Source: a virus. Taken from it: DNA of 23,173 nucleotides. Positions 4,968-12,295 of this stretch are shown here, in pieces; position 1 is the first letter of the stretch; each line of letters opens with the position of its first letter. The translations under genes were made by a program, and so were the position numbers. The notes under the pieces were generated by a model. The model ran no database searches, was not told where the DNA came from, and saw only the letters and a program-made list of their open reading frames with translations. Location of the stretch: positions 1,025 to 24,197 of IMG/VR virus record IMGVR_UViG_3300030430_002883, one strand, 5' to 3'.

Positions 4968-6403
4968 TGTCTGGCCTCCTCTCCAAGTACCTTGGCACCT
5001 ATGTTGATTTTGTTTCGTAGTGAATCAACGATCTTCTCATCAACTGTATCTTCACAGATCAGATCGATGTATGTCACTGGGTTCTTCTGACCAATACGAT
5101 GGCAGCGATCCTCCGACTGAATCCTTGTTTCAAGATTAAAGTCATTTGCATAATAGATCACTGTGTTGGCCTCGGTCAGTGTCAGGCCATATCCAGCGGT
5201 AGCGGGGTTCGCCACAAAGAAGCGTGCGTTACCGTTCTGGAATCTGTCAATCGCGCTCTGCCGATCAGCATCACTGGTGTCACCATAGTATGTGACCACA
5301 GACTGTTCTCCATACTCGGCGGCAAGCGTGGCTTGAATCCTTGTGATGTCGTAGCGGAAGCGCGACCAGATGATGACCTTGCCAGATGCCTCGTCTACAC
5401 ACTCCATCATTGCATCGAGCCGCCGTGATGGGAACTCGGACATCTCACCGTCGTCAGTCTTGAGGTGCCCCGACAGTATCTGCTGATATCTCAGAAGCTG
5501 TGTGATGACCTGCATGGCCGTGACCAGCTTGTTGTCTTCAAGCAATGTCATGGCCTCCTTGACGATGTCATCATACATGCGCCGCTGTTCGGGAGTCATG
5601 GTCACATACCGCACGGTGTACAGCTTGTTGGGCAAGTCCAAGCAATCTTTTTTCAAGACTCGGAAGCTAAAGCTATCGATCTTGTCAGTCAGCTCATCCA
5701 GATTCTTGTAGCCAACGACCTGCTGGAAGCTGTGCGATCCCATGTTGCGCTTCTGTATGATGGCGTAGCGTGCCTGAAACGCATAGTAGGAGTCGTAACC
5801 CAAGAGCCGTGGGTCGAGGAACGCGCACTGTGAATACAAGTCCAAGGGCGACTTTGTGACGGGCGATCCGGTCAGCAACCTACGATACTTGAACTTTTGT
5901 GAAATTTTGAGAAGTGACTTGGTTCGTGCAGCCTTTGGATTCTTGATGGTTGTAGATTCATCAATCGCAATCATGCCATGCGATCCAAACCTGTCAGCGA
6001 TCCACTCGCCGGCTTTCTTGCCACGTTGTGAAGAGAACGCCTCGACATTCATCACAAAGATCTTCACGCCTGGGTCTTGTGACGCAAAGAATGCTTTGGC
6101 TGCATCCTTATACTTCTTTGTGTTGTTCGGCTCCCAATGAAACACAGAGTGCCGGATGTCAGTGGGAAAATGCTGCGGCACTTCCTTGTTGATCCAGTTT
6201 TTGTACACACCTTTGGGTGCGATGATCAGAGCAAAGTCGATGCGGTTGATGTTGCCCATATACGCAATCGTGTCGATCAAGACCTTTGATTTACCCGTAC
6301 CCATCTCCATGAAATACGCAAAGTATTCTCGGTCAAGGTTCTGTTCCCAGGCCTCGAGTTGATGCTTATATGGTTCTGTTCTAAATTTGTAGTTGACTTC
6401 CAT
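4931..6403 (-). CDS. SNF2-family (SF2) helicase/translocase (490 aa)
   Basis: Two RecA-like lobes of an SNF2-type DNA-dependent ATPase are present. Lobe 1 has Walker A M-E-M-G35-T-G-K-S39, Walker B D148-E-S-T151 followed by IKNP (DEST in place of DEAH, as in other phage SNF2 proteins) and motif III L-T-G-S-P (to about 181). Lobe 2 has 'VIIWSRFRYD', 'NPATAGYGLTL' and motif VI R433-C-H-R-I-G-Q439. Phage members are thought to act in recombination, replication restart or DNA remodelling. The ATG at 6403 has a GGAGGA site and a near-consensus promoter upstream. The gene leads the minus-strand operon. Full length, no obvious defects. Confidence 0.95.
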   Translation of the reverse strand: MEVNYKFRTEPYKHQLEAWEQNLDREYFAYFMEMGTGKSKVLIDTIAYMGNINRIDFALIIAPKGVYKNWINKEVPQHFPTDIRHSVFHWEPNNTKKYKDAAKAFFASQDPGVKIFVMNVEAFSSQRGKKAGEWIADRFGSHGMIAIDESTTIKNPKAARTKSLLKISQKFKYRRLLTGSPVTKSPLDLYSQCAFLDPRLLGYDSYYAFQARYAIIQKRNMGSHSFQQVVGYKNLDELTDKIDSFSFRVLKKDCLDLPNKLYTVRYVTMTPEQRRMYDDIVKEAMTLLEDNKLVTAMQVITQLLRYQQILSGHLKTDDGEMSEFPSRRLDAMMECVDEASGKVIIWSRFRYDITRIQATLAAEYGEQSVVTYYGDTSDADRQSAIDRFQNGNARFFVANPATAGYGLTLTEANTVIYYANDFNLETRIQSEDRCHRIGQKNPVTYIDLICEDTVDEKIVDSLRNKINIGAKVLGEEARQWLTLTPNSRAA

Positions 6404-6423
6404 ATATGTCCTCCATTACGTTA

Positions 6424-6452
6424 TTTATAAGTTGGCTGGACGAGCTAGTCAA
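6424..6452 (-). promoter_or_regulatory. sigma70-type promoter of the SNF2 operon
   Basis: On the minus strand, TTGACT (6447-6452; 5 of 6 matches to -35) is followed by exactly 17 bp and TATAAA (6424-6429; 5 of 6 matches to -10). This would start RNA near 6417, giving a short leader that holds the GGAGGA site (6409-6414) and the ATG at 6403. It lies in the only sizeable intergenic gap of the window. Confidence 0.75.
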
Positions 6453-6453
6453 C
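6431..6453. promoter_or_regulatory. inverted repeat over the SNF2 promoter (candidate operator)
   Basis: Arms GTTGGCTGG (6431-6439) and CTAGTCAAC (6445-6453) are separated by 5 bp. Seven of nine positions are exact inverted matches and the other two would be G-U pairs in plus-strand RNA. The dyad covers the promoter spacer and the -35 box, so a bound repressor would block the SNF2 promoter. It could equally be a hairpin in the leader of the divergent gene at 6480. Confidence 0.5.
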
Positions 6454-6479
6454 ATAAACCTGAAGAGGATATACTTGTT

Positions 6480-7058
6480 ATGAGTAGTGAAGTAGACATC
6501 TTCGATGATGAAGATAAGTCCTTTGATGCTAGCACGCTGGAGGGCGTGCAAGCAGAAAAAGGCAAACAACTATCTGGTCTGGTGCGCCAGTTGAACAGCA
6601 TTCAACAGCAGATTGAAGACGCTGAACAACACTTGAAAGCACTAAAACAAGACAAACAGCGGATCGCGTTTGAACACATCCCTATGCTCATGGATGAAAT
6701 GAGCATGGAGCGTATTGATGTTGACGGTCTTGTCGTCAAGCTCAAGCCGTTTGTGACGGCGTCGATCCCTGCTGACCGGAAGCAGGATGCTTTTAACTGG
6801 CTCCGTGAACATGGTCTGGACGACATCATAAAGAACGACATCATCGTGTCGTTTGGTCGTGGGCAGGACAACCAAGCCGGGGACGTAATGTACGACCTTG
6901 AACAAAAGGGATTCCACCCAGAACAGAAGACTCATATCCACAGCATGACCTTGAAGGCGTTTGTTCGTGAACGTGTCGAGAAGGGCTTGCCTATCGATTT
7001 GGATATGTTTGGAGCGTTTGTAGCAAGAACTGCTGAGATAAAGAGGAACTCGAAATGA
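6480..7058 (+). CDS. coiled-coil protein upstream of the ssDNA-binding protein (192 aa)
   Basis: The ATG at 6480 has GAGGA about 10 bp upstream. Residues about 20-65 form a coiled coil (LVRQLNSIQQQIEDAEQ and LKALKQDKQ with heptad spacing). A strand-rich region follows (IDVDGLVVKLKPFVTASIP) and then a helical domain with 'LREHGLDDIIKNDIIVSFG'. I do not recognise a named family. The layout, coiled coil then a compact domain next to an SSB-like gene, is reminiscent of phage DNA-end-binding or annealing-accessory proteins such as Gam, but sequence support for that is weak. Its stop overlaps the next ATG, so the two are co-translated. Confidence 0.8.
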   Translation: MSSEVDIFDDEDKSFDASTLEGVQAEKGKQLSGLVRQLNSIQQQIEDAEQHLKALKQDKQRIAFEHIPMLMDEMSMERIDVDGLVVKLKPFVTASIPADRKQDAFNWLREHGLDDIIKNDIIVSFGRGQDNQAGDVMYDLEQKGFHPEQKTHIHSMTLKAFVRERVEKGLPIDLDMFGAFVARTAEIKRNSK

Positions 7059-7876
7059 GTACAGAAGTAGCAAAGAAGAAGGAGACCGCTGTCTCCACCG
7101 ATCTGCTTGATCAGATGATGTCTGATGAAGGCGCTGGAGTGAACTTCGACGTTAACGACATGGAGATTCCATTTGTTCGTCTAGCGCACCCAATGTCTGA
7201 TGTAATGAACAAGACTAAGTCTGCGTTCATCAAAGAACTGCGTGCCGGTGAAATCTACAACACGATCACCAAGCAGATTTGGGATCCAGAGAAAGGCATT
7301 ACCGTCATTCCAGTGCATCAGGAAACCGTCTACACCCATAAGATCGATGACAAGACCGTCAAGCGATACGGCATGGCCGATACCGAGTTGGTTACGTTGT
7401 TGAAGCGTGTGACACGGGAGGGTGCCAAGGAATACATCAAGGACGCACAGGGCAAAATCGAAAGTGAGTTGGTCAAGTCTGACAACTTTTACTGTGTGAT
7501 CATCGATGATGACGGTAGCACACAGAAAGCTATCATCGACTTTCGGTCTACTGGTTTGACAGTCAGCCGCCGCTGGAAGACACAGATCTCCATGCAGAAA
7601 GTTCAGGATTCCAAGGGCAACTTTCGGACTCCGCCACTGTATGGTGTGATGTGGAAATTCACCGGCGTTGATCAAGCCAATGATAAAGGCGCGTGGTCTT
7701 CGTGGTCGATCTCCAAGATCGGGATCGTAGATCGTGCAGATGTACTCGCAGAAGTGAAGGGCTTCCGTGGACAGATTTTAAAGGGTGAGGTCAAGCCCCA
7801 GCAAGAGGACGAGCCTGCACAGGACTCGGCGCCGGCTGGCAACGACATCCCGTCTGACGACGACATCCCCTTTTAA
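7055..7876 (+). CDS. putative ssDNA-binding protein with SSB-type C-terminal tail (273 aa)
   Basis: The protein has a strand-rich core (about residues 30-215, including 'FYCVIIDDDGS', 'IIDFRSTGLTVSRRWK' and 'YGVMWKFTG') and a flexible Gln/Glu/Pro/Ala linker. It ends D268-D-D-I-P-F273, matching the last six residues of E. coli SSB. In SSB that tail recruits repair and replication proteins. The core does not obviously match the bacterial SSB OB-fold sequence, so function is inferred from the tail, the linker and the position beside primase and polymerase genes. The start overlaps the previous stop and follows GAGGA. A terminator follows directly, so its message can be made alone. Confidence 0.75.
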   Translation: MSTEVAKKKETAVSTDLLDQMMSDEGAGVNFDVNDMEIPFVRLAHPMSDVMNKTKSAFIKELRAGEIYNTITKQIWDPEKGITVIPVHQETVYTHKIDDKTVKRYGMADTELVTLLKRVTREGAKEYIKDAQGKIESELVKSDNFYCVIIDDDGSTQKAIIDFRSTGLTVSRRWKTQISMQKVQDSKGNFRTPPLYGVMWKFTGVDQANDKGAWSSWSISKIGIVDRADVLAEVKGFRGQILKGEVKPQQEDEPAQDSAPAGNDIPSDDDIPF

Positions 7877-7882
7877 TCAGTT

Positions 7883-7917
7883 GGGGCGGCAGGTAGCACG
7901 GCCTGTCGCCCCTTTTT
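7883..7917 (+). terminator. strong intrinsic terminator between SSB-like and primase genes
   Basis: An 11-bp stem (7883-7893 with 7902-7912, one G-T pair) with an 8-nt loop is followed by TTTTT (7913-7917). It lies 6 bp after the SSB-like stop and 13 bp before the primase ATG. There is no room for a promoter after it, so downstream genes need read-through, antitermination or a promoter inside the SSB-like gene. Confidence 0.9.
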
Positions 7918-7930
7918 CGCGGAGTGAATT

Positions 7931-9460
7931 ATGGATTTAGTTGACCGCTTTGCGGCAGCGTTTGAGGGATCAGACAAAGCCCACGGTCAAACAACAGTCG
8001 GAGCGAAACGGCGCAACGGAAAGACAGAGGCTAAGAGTCTTATTGTTAAAGAGCCGTTAACCAAGGAGTTGATTGCACAGCATCTGAACGGTCACAAAGG
8101 TGTGGGGTCTATACCTATCACAGATCAGAACGTCTGTAAGTTTGGTGTGTTGGATATCGATAAGTATCCAATTGACCATTCACAGATTCAGAAGAAGTGC
8201 GACAAGCTAGGTATTCCTTTTGTTGTTTGCCGGTCAAAATCAGGTGGGGCACACCTCTTCCTTTTCATGAAGGACTGGGTTCGGGCCGTGGACATGCGTG
8301 ACTATCTCACGGAGTTCTCGGCTGTGCTCGGATACTCTGGCTGTGAGGTATTTCCAAAGCAGGATCAGATTCTCGCGGAGCGTGGTGACGTTGGTAACTT
8401 TATCAACCTGCCATACTTCGATTCTGAGAACACGCTTCGTTATGCTGTTAACGCCAAAGGTGCAGAGCTGTCTCTTGAACAGTTCCTGAACCTGGTGGAG
8501 AAACGCAAGGCAAGTCTTGATGATTTATCAAAGTTAAAGTTCGAGTCGAAAGAAGAAGAGTTCGACTCGTTGATTCCGTGCATCAAGAATCTGGTCTTGA
8601 TGGGCATACCTCAAGGTATGCGGAACAATGCCATGTTTCATACCGGTGTTTATTTAAACAAGAAGTATCCAGACAACTGGAAGAAGAAGCTGGAGGAATG
8701 GAATCAAAAGATTTGCAAGCCACCGCTGCCGGCAGACGAAGTGGTGCAATTACAAAAGTCGATTGAGAAAGACAAGTATGGTTACAAGTGCAAAGAAGAG
8801 CCGATGGCTAGCCACTGTAATCGTGATCTATGCACAACCATGGAGCATGGTGTGGGCGGCGCGTCCGCCATACCGTCGATGGGTGGCCTGACGATATTGA
8901 AGTCAGAGCCACGGCTGTACTTCCTCGATGTAAACGGGAAGCGGCTTGAGTTGTCCACCGAGCAACTACAGATGCCGATACAGTTCCAGCGTGCCTGCAT
9001 GGAACAGATCGACTTTATGCCACCAACGATGAAGCCGGCAGACTGGCAACGCTTGGTGAACAATCTGATGTCCAACGCCACAACGATTGAAGCATCACCT
9101 GAACTGACCACGACAGGTCAGTTTGAGGAACTGCTTGAAAACTTCTGCACCAGCAGGATTAGAGCCAGATCGCCTGAAGAGTTACGCATGGGCAAGCCAT
9201 GGACAGAGACTGACCTGACATATTTTACGATGAAGGGCCTGCAAGAGTTCCTGCGGAACCGAGGCTTCACATCGTTTAACAGACCGCAGATACAAGAGCG
9301 CCTGAAGAGACTGAACAGCGGAGCCGAGTGTAATGGCTACTACAAGCTGAAAGATGATTCTGGCAAGTGGCACAACGTCAGAGTCTGGTGGGTGCCTGAG
9401 TTTGACCAAACAGAAATCTCAATACCAAACAAGGAGACAGAGCATGACATCCCCTTCTAA
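7931..9460 (+). CDS. AEP-superfamily DNA primase (TOTE/phage type) with DIPF tail (509 aa)
   Basis: An archaeo-eukaryotic-type primase fold is indicated by L-D75-I-D77 (metal-binding acidic pair), S-K-S104-G-G-A-H108, the K143-Q-D-Q region and G155-N-F-I-N-L-P161, in the order and spacing of TOTE-type AEP domains. A following helical region and the cluster C287, C296, C301 (H-C-N-R-D-L-C) fit a zinc-binding PriCT-like segment. The C-terminal third is unassigned. The protein ends E504-H-D-I-P-F509, an SSB-like tail. It would make primers for the PolA encoded downstream. The ATG has GGAG 8-9 bp upstream and lies just after a terminator. Confidence 0.85.
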   Translation: MDLVDRFAAAFEGSDKAHGQTTVGAKRRNGKTEAKSLIVKEPLTKELIAQHLNGHKGVGSIPITDQNVCKFGVLDIDKYPIDHSQIQKKCDKLGIPFVVCRSKSGGAHLFLFMKDWVRAVDMRDYLTEFSAVLGYSGCEVFPKQDQILAERGDVGNFINLPYFDSENTLRYAVNAKGAELSLEQFLNLVEKRKASLDDLSKLKFESKEEEFDSLIPCIKNLVLMGIPQGMRNNAMFHTGVYLNKKYPDNWKKKLEEWNQKICKPPLPADEVVQLQKSIEKDKYGYKCKEEPMASHCNRDLCTTMEHGVGGASAIPSMGGLTILKSEPRLYFLDVNGKRLELSTEQLQMPIQFQRACMEQIDFMPPTMKPADWQRLVNNLMSNATTIEASPELTTTGQFEELLENFCTSRIRARSPEELRMGKPWTETDLTYFTMKGLQEFLRNRGFTSFNRPQIQERLKRLNSGAECNGYYKLKDDSGKWHNVRVWWVPEFDQTEISIPNKETEHDIPF

Positions 9461-9665
9461 GGATCAGTATCTCAAAGTTGGAGATCTGACAGAATGGTTA
9501 GGTGTGTCTCGGACAGCCATATACATATGGGTGAAAGAGGGACACTTCCCAAAACCGGTGGTCCTGGGTCCATCTACAGACAAGAACAGCACGACGCGCT
9601 GGTTGCGCTCAGAGGTCGATGAGTGGTTGGCTAATCGTCCACGGGGCAAGGTTGATGAGGACTGA
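9444..9665 (+). CDS. AlpA/MerR-like helix-turn-helix regulator (73 aa)
   Basis: The ATG at 9444 lies within the last codons of the primase gene, after AAGGAG. The sequence 'YLKVGDLTEWLGVSRTAIY' (residues 9-27), followed by W-V-K-E-G-x-F-P-K-P and W-x-x-S-E-V-D-E-W-L, is typical of AlpA-family and excisionase-like winged helix-turn-helix proteins. It would bind DNA and may control phage operons; no integrase is present in the window to suggest an excisionase role. It overlaps the helicase gene by 11 bp. Confidence 0.85.
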   Translation: MTSPSKDQYLKVGDLTEWLGVSRTAIYIWVKEGHFPKPVVLGPSTDKNSTTRWLRSEVDEWLANRPRGKVDED

Positions 9666-11169
9666 GACACTAATCTTTGGCCCTCCTGGCTGCGGAAAGA
9701 CATACACGCTGATCAACTTGATCAGGGATGAGCTTGCCAATGGCACGCCACCAGATCGTATTGGGTTTGTTTCTTTTTCTAAAAAATCTATCGAAGAGGC
9801 TAGAACACGGGCCGGTTCGGAGTTGGGCCTGACAGGCAAGGACTTGCCGTGGTTCAGGACACTGCACTCTATTGGTCACCGTTGGCTTGGCCTGAATCAT
9901 GAAGACATCATGAGCTATAACGACTTTCAAAATCTGGGACGGGATTTGGGGATGGTCTTCGATCCTAACACAGCGAAAGTTTTTGAAGATGGCTTGGTCC
10001 CTTTGTCAAACAAGGAGGGCAACAAGTATCTGGAGATCATTGCACGGTCTGCCATGCGGTGTGTGACGCTCGAGGACGAGTTCAATGACCGCGCTGACTA
10101 CAGCCTGTACTGGGAAAACCTGAAGCACATCAACCGCGTTTACACGGCGTACAAGACCAACAACATGCGGCACGACTATACGGACATGGTAACGAAGTTC
10201 GTGTCTCAAGGCACGGCGCCCACGCTTGATGTGTTGATTGTTGATGAGGCACAAGACCTGACGCCTTTGCAGTGGCAACAAGTGTCAGTCCTGAAGCAGC
10301 ACGCTGCACGGGTGTATTACGCCGGAGACGACGACCAGTGTATCCATCGCTGGAACGGGGTCGAGGTCAGTCATTTCATGAATGCTTGCGATGTTCGCAG
10401 AATACTGGATCAGAGTTACCGTGTGCCAAAAGAAGTGTTCAAGCTGGCGAATCAAATCGTCAAGCGGATTCATTACAGGCAGGACAAGCAGTGGAGACCC
10501 ATGGAACGAGAGGGCGCCATTCACTGGCACAGCAACTGGTTTGATGTCGATATCGACAAGGGTTCATGGACAATCATGGGGCGGACAAACTTGATAGCTA
10601 CCAAGGTAGCCAACCAACTCCGTGAAGACGGCCACTTGTTCAGGATGTATGACAAGCTGAGTTTTAACGAGGACTTGATTTATGCCATGGCTATTTGGCA
10701 GCGGTTGTCAGATGGCGAGTCGATTGGTTTCGAGGATGCCAAGTATCTGTACAGACAGGTTCCAAAGCAGGGTCCGAGGGCCGTGGTAAAGCGCGGTTCG
10801 ATCAAGACTTTTGATGCAGTTGATCCGCAGTCTGTATTTACATACGAGCAATTGGTTCGCGATCACGGACTGATTGCAGCAAAGACTGCTGATGGAAGAG
10901 ATGTTTGCAACGTGTCGAAGGATGACCGGCTGTATATGTCTGCGATTAAACGCCGAGGAGACTTCAAGCCTAGAATTACGGTATCGACCATACATCGTAT
11001 GAAAGGCGGGGAGGATGATAACATTATGCTCCTCACAGAATCCTGCTATCCAGCAGTAAACAACCCTAATCAGGACGACGAGCATCGTGTGTTTTACACG
11101 GGCATCACCCGCACAAAGCACAACCTGCATATCGTGGATTCTGAATGCAAGTATAGGTATGTGATATGA
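9655..11169 (+). CDS. UvrD/Rep-like SF1 DNA helicase (504 aa)
   Basis: SF1 motifs are present in order: Walker A G9-P-P-G-C-G-K-T16, motif II D197-E-A-Q-D201, motif III region G-D-D-D-Q (about 222-226), motif V 'TIHRMKGGE' from T445 and motif VI 'YTGITRTK' around 481-488. At 504 aa it is shorter than UvrD or Rep (about 670-720 aa), so subdomains are reduced, as in other phage UvrD-like helicases. The ATG at 9655 is preferred to one at 9619 because it gives the usual short lead into the Walker A strand and has a GGGG site. It probably unwinds the fork for PolA or acts in recombination. Confidence 0.93.
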   Translation: MRTETLIFGPPGCGKTYTLINLIRDELANGTPPDRIGFVSFSKKSIEEARTRAGSELGLTGKDLPWFRTLHSIGHRWLGLNHEDIMSYNDFQNLGRDLGMVFDPNTAKVFEDGLVPLSNKEGNKYLEIIARSAMRCVTLEDEFNDRADYSLYWENLKHINRVYTAYKTNNMRHDYTDMVTKFVSQGTAPTLDVLIVDEAQDLTPLQWQQVSVLKQHAARVYYAGDDDQCIHRWNGVEVSHFMNACDVRRILDQSYRVPKEVFKLANQIVKRIHYRQDKQWRPMEREGAIHWHSNWFDVDIDKGSWTIMGRTNLIATKVANQLREDGHLFRMYDKLSFNEDLIYAMAIWQRLSDGESIGFEDAKYLYRQVPKQGPRAVVKRGSIKTFDAVDPQSVFTYEQLVRDHGLIAAKTADGRDVCNVSKDDRLYMSAIKRRGDFKPRITVSTIHRMKGGEDDNIMLLTESCYPAVNNPNQDDEHRVFYTGITRTKHNLHIVDSECKYRYVI

Positions 11170-11693
11170 CAGACATCTTAAAATCTTTCGGATATGAGGC
11201 TGTCGTTCCTGTTTGGATAAGCAAGGATGGGACACGGATACATCGTCAACAGGTTCTCAAAGGCAGAACTTTAAGAACAGTGTGTGAAAAGATACACACG
11301 ATGTCTCAAGATTTACGTCAATCGGACAGAGATGAAGATGAAATATGGCGCTGCCCAGTTATCAACGTGTCCTTGTTTGGAAAGCATCAAGGGTTTTACA
11401 AGTGGTATCAGAACTATTCTCCTCACACTAATCGCGCGTATCACGCCGTTGGCAAACTTATAAAACTGCATTGGAAATTCCAAAGCAGAGATCTAGTTCC
11501 AGAAGAATTTGCAGAGCAGCTTAGACATAAGGAGCTGTATGAAGTTGACCATGTGTTTTGGGTCTACAGTAAGATGACCAGCGGTAAGAGACAGCTTTAC
11601 AGTTTGCATAAGTATCAAGATTCAATACCTCACGTTTGCCGGCCACCAATAAGGCCAAATCTTTATATGGAGGGCCAGACAAATGAAACGTGA
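11166..11693 (+). CDS. unknown protein (175 aa)
   Basis: The ATGA start overlaps the helicase stop. The protein mixes strands and aromatic-rich segments: 'YEAVVPVWISKDGTRIHRQQ', then 'FGKHQGFYKWYQNYSPH' and 'YEVDHVFWVYSKMTSGKR'. It is basic and rich in Tyr, His and Trp. There is no complete nuclease motif; a lone 'YEVDHVFW' recalls the D-H pair of some HNH proteins, but the partner residues are absent. Its place between helicase and polymerase genes suggests a replication-linked accessory, which is only context. Function not recognised. Confidence 0.75.
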   Translation: MTDILKSFGYEAVVPVWISKDGTRIHRQQVLKGRTLRTVCEKIHTMSQDLRQSDRDEDEIWRCPVINVSLFGKHQGFYKWYQNYSPHTNRAYHAVGKLIKLHWKFQSRDLVPEEFAEQLRHKELYEVDHVFWVYSKMTSGKRQLYSLHKYQDSIPHVCRPPIRPNLYMEGQTNET

Positions 11694-11946
11694 CAAGCTA
11701 CTCGACACCGCCAAGGACTTGGTCAATGGGCCGAGAGCCAAGGATTATGGTGATGCATACGAGAATCATGAGCGCGTGGCGCAACTCTGGTCTGTCATAC
11801 TAGAGAAGGACGTATCGGTTTCTCAAGTCTATCAGTGTCTTACGGCATTGAAACTTGCTAGACTGATTGTTACGCCAACGCATCAGGATTCGTGGATCGA
11901 CATTGCTGGTTATGCCAGCCTTGGAGGAGAAATAAAAGATGACTAA
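11683..11946 (+). CDS. DUF6378-like phage protein (87 aa)
   Basis: The ATG at 11683 follows GGAGGG. The signature 'NGPRAKDYGDAYENHERVA', then Q-L-W-S-V-I-L, then 'ALKLARL' and 'DSWIDIAGYASLGGE' fits the DUF6378 family as I remember it. The acidic residues in the last motif and the all-helical look recall MazG-type all-alpha NTP pyrophosphohydrolases. A role in nucleotide metabolism is plausible but unproven. Its last 12 codons and the following ribosome site are nearly duplicated 343 bp downstream. The stop overlaps the next ATG by 8 bp. Confidence 0.8.
   Translation: MKRDKLLDTAKDLVNGPRAKDYGDAYENHERVAQLWSVILEKDVSVSQVYQCLTALKLARLIVTPTHQDSWIDIAGYASLGGEIKDD
11911..11942 (+). repeat. 32-bp direct repeat, copy 1
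   Basis: This copy spans the last codons of the DUF6378-like gene (Y-A-S-L-G-G-E-I-K-D), the GGAGGAGA ribosome site and the ATG of the next gene. It matches 12254-12285 with two differences in 32 bases, at a spacing of 343 bp. Both copies are read in the same frame at the protein level. Confidence 0.9.
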
Positions 11947-12295
11947 CAAGTCTTACAGCACAGATGGCAACTTTGAACTTCCTTGGTCGTTTCGCGTGCG
12001 GGGCAAATACATCGATCAGATGGACCGTGTACGAACCTTTCAAATGTACCTTTGTTGTTCGCGTGACCAATTGCAGCGAGAAACACAAAGTGCCCTATCG
12101 CGAGGCAAAAGAAATCGAAGAGGAGTGATACCGGGGAGTCAGTTTAAAAAATTTGCGGAACCGTGGTTTGAATATAAACCAAATCGTCGGATGAACTCGA
12201 ACACCGCGACGGCTATCAAGTTGTCATCTGTCCTTAATTATTCAACAGGAGACTACGCCAGCCTTGGAGGAGAGATAAAAGATGAAAAAATGTGA
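11939..12295 (+). CDS. unknown protein, first member of a tandem pair (118 aa)
   Basis: The N-terminus carries 'DGNFELPWSFRVRGKYIDQ', closely matching the product of the next gene (DGN-x-x-LPW-x-x-x-V-x-G-x-Y-x-D). Later 'FKKF...YKPN' and 'NYSTGD' also have counterparts there (FQKF, YENP, YNTSGD). After 'STGD' the last 12 residues are a near copy of the DUF6378 protein's C-terminus (YASLGGEIKD). So this gene appears to have had its end replaced by the end of its upstream neighbour during a duplication. Function unknown; no known family recognised. The start has a strong GGAGGAGA site. Confidence 0.75.
   Translation: MTNKSYSTDGNFELPWSFRVRGKYIDQMDRVRTFQMYLCCSRDQLQRETQSALSRGKRNRRGVIPGSQFKKFAEPWFEYKPNRRMNSNTATAIKLSSVLNYSTGDYASLGGEIKDEKM
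12254..12285 (+). repeat. 32-bp direct repeat, copy 2
   Basis: This copy encodes the last residues (Y-A-S-L-G-G-E-I-K-D) of the 11939 gene and supplies the ribosome site and start codon of the 12282 gene. It differs from copy 1 at two bases, while the two downstream coding regions are far more diverged from one another. Confidence 0.9.

Noticed and set aside
6446-6475. Plus-strand promoter with TATACT (6470-6475) for the 6480 gene
   Set aside because: The best -35 (TAGTCA, 4 of 6) is weak and RNA would start at or after the ATG, losing the ribosome site.
9444-9665. Excisionase of an integrated prophage
   Set aside because: The AlpA-like fold fits, but no integrase or attachment site is visible and the gene is embedded in a replication operon.
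11520-11580. Possible HNH nuclease in the 11166 gene (E-V-D-H stretch)
   Set aside because: No second histidine/asparagine motif at the right spacing and no zinc cysteine pairs.
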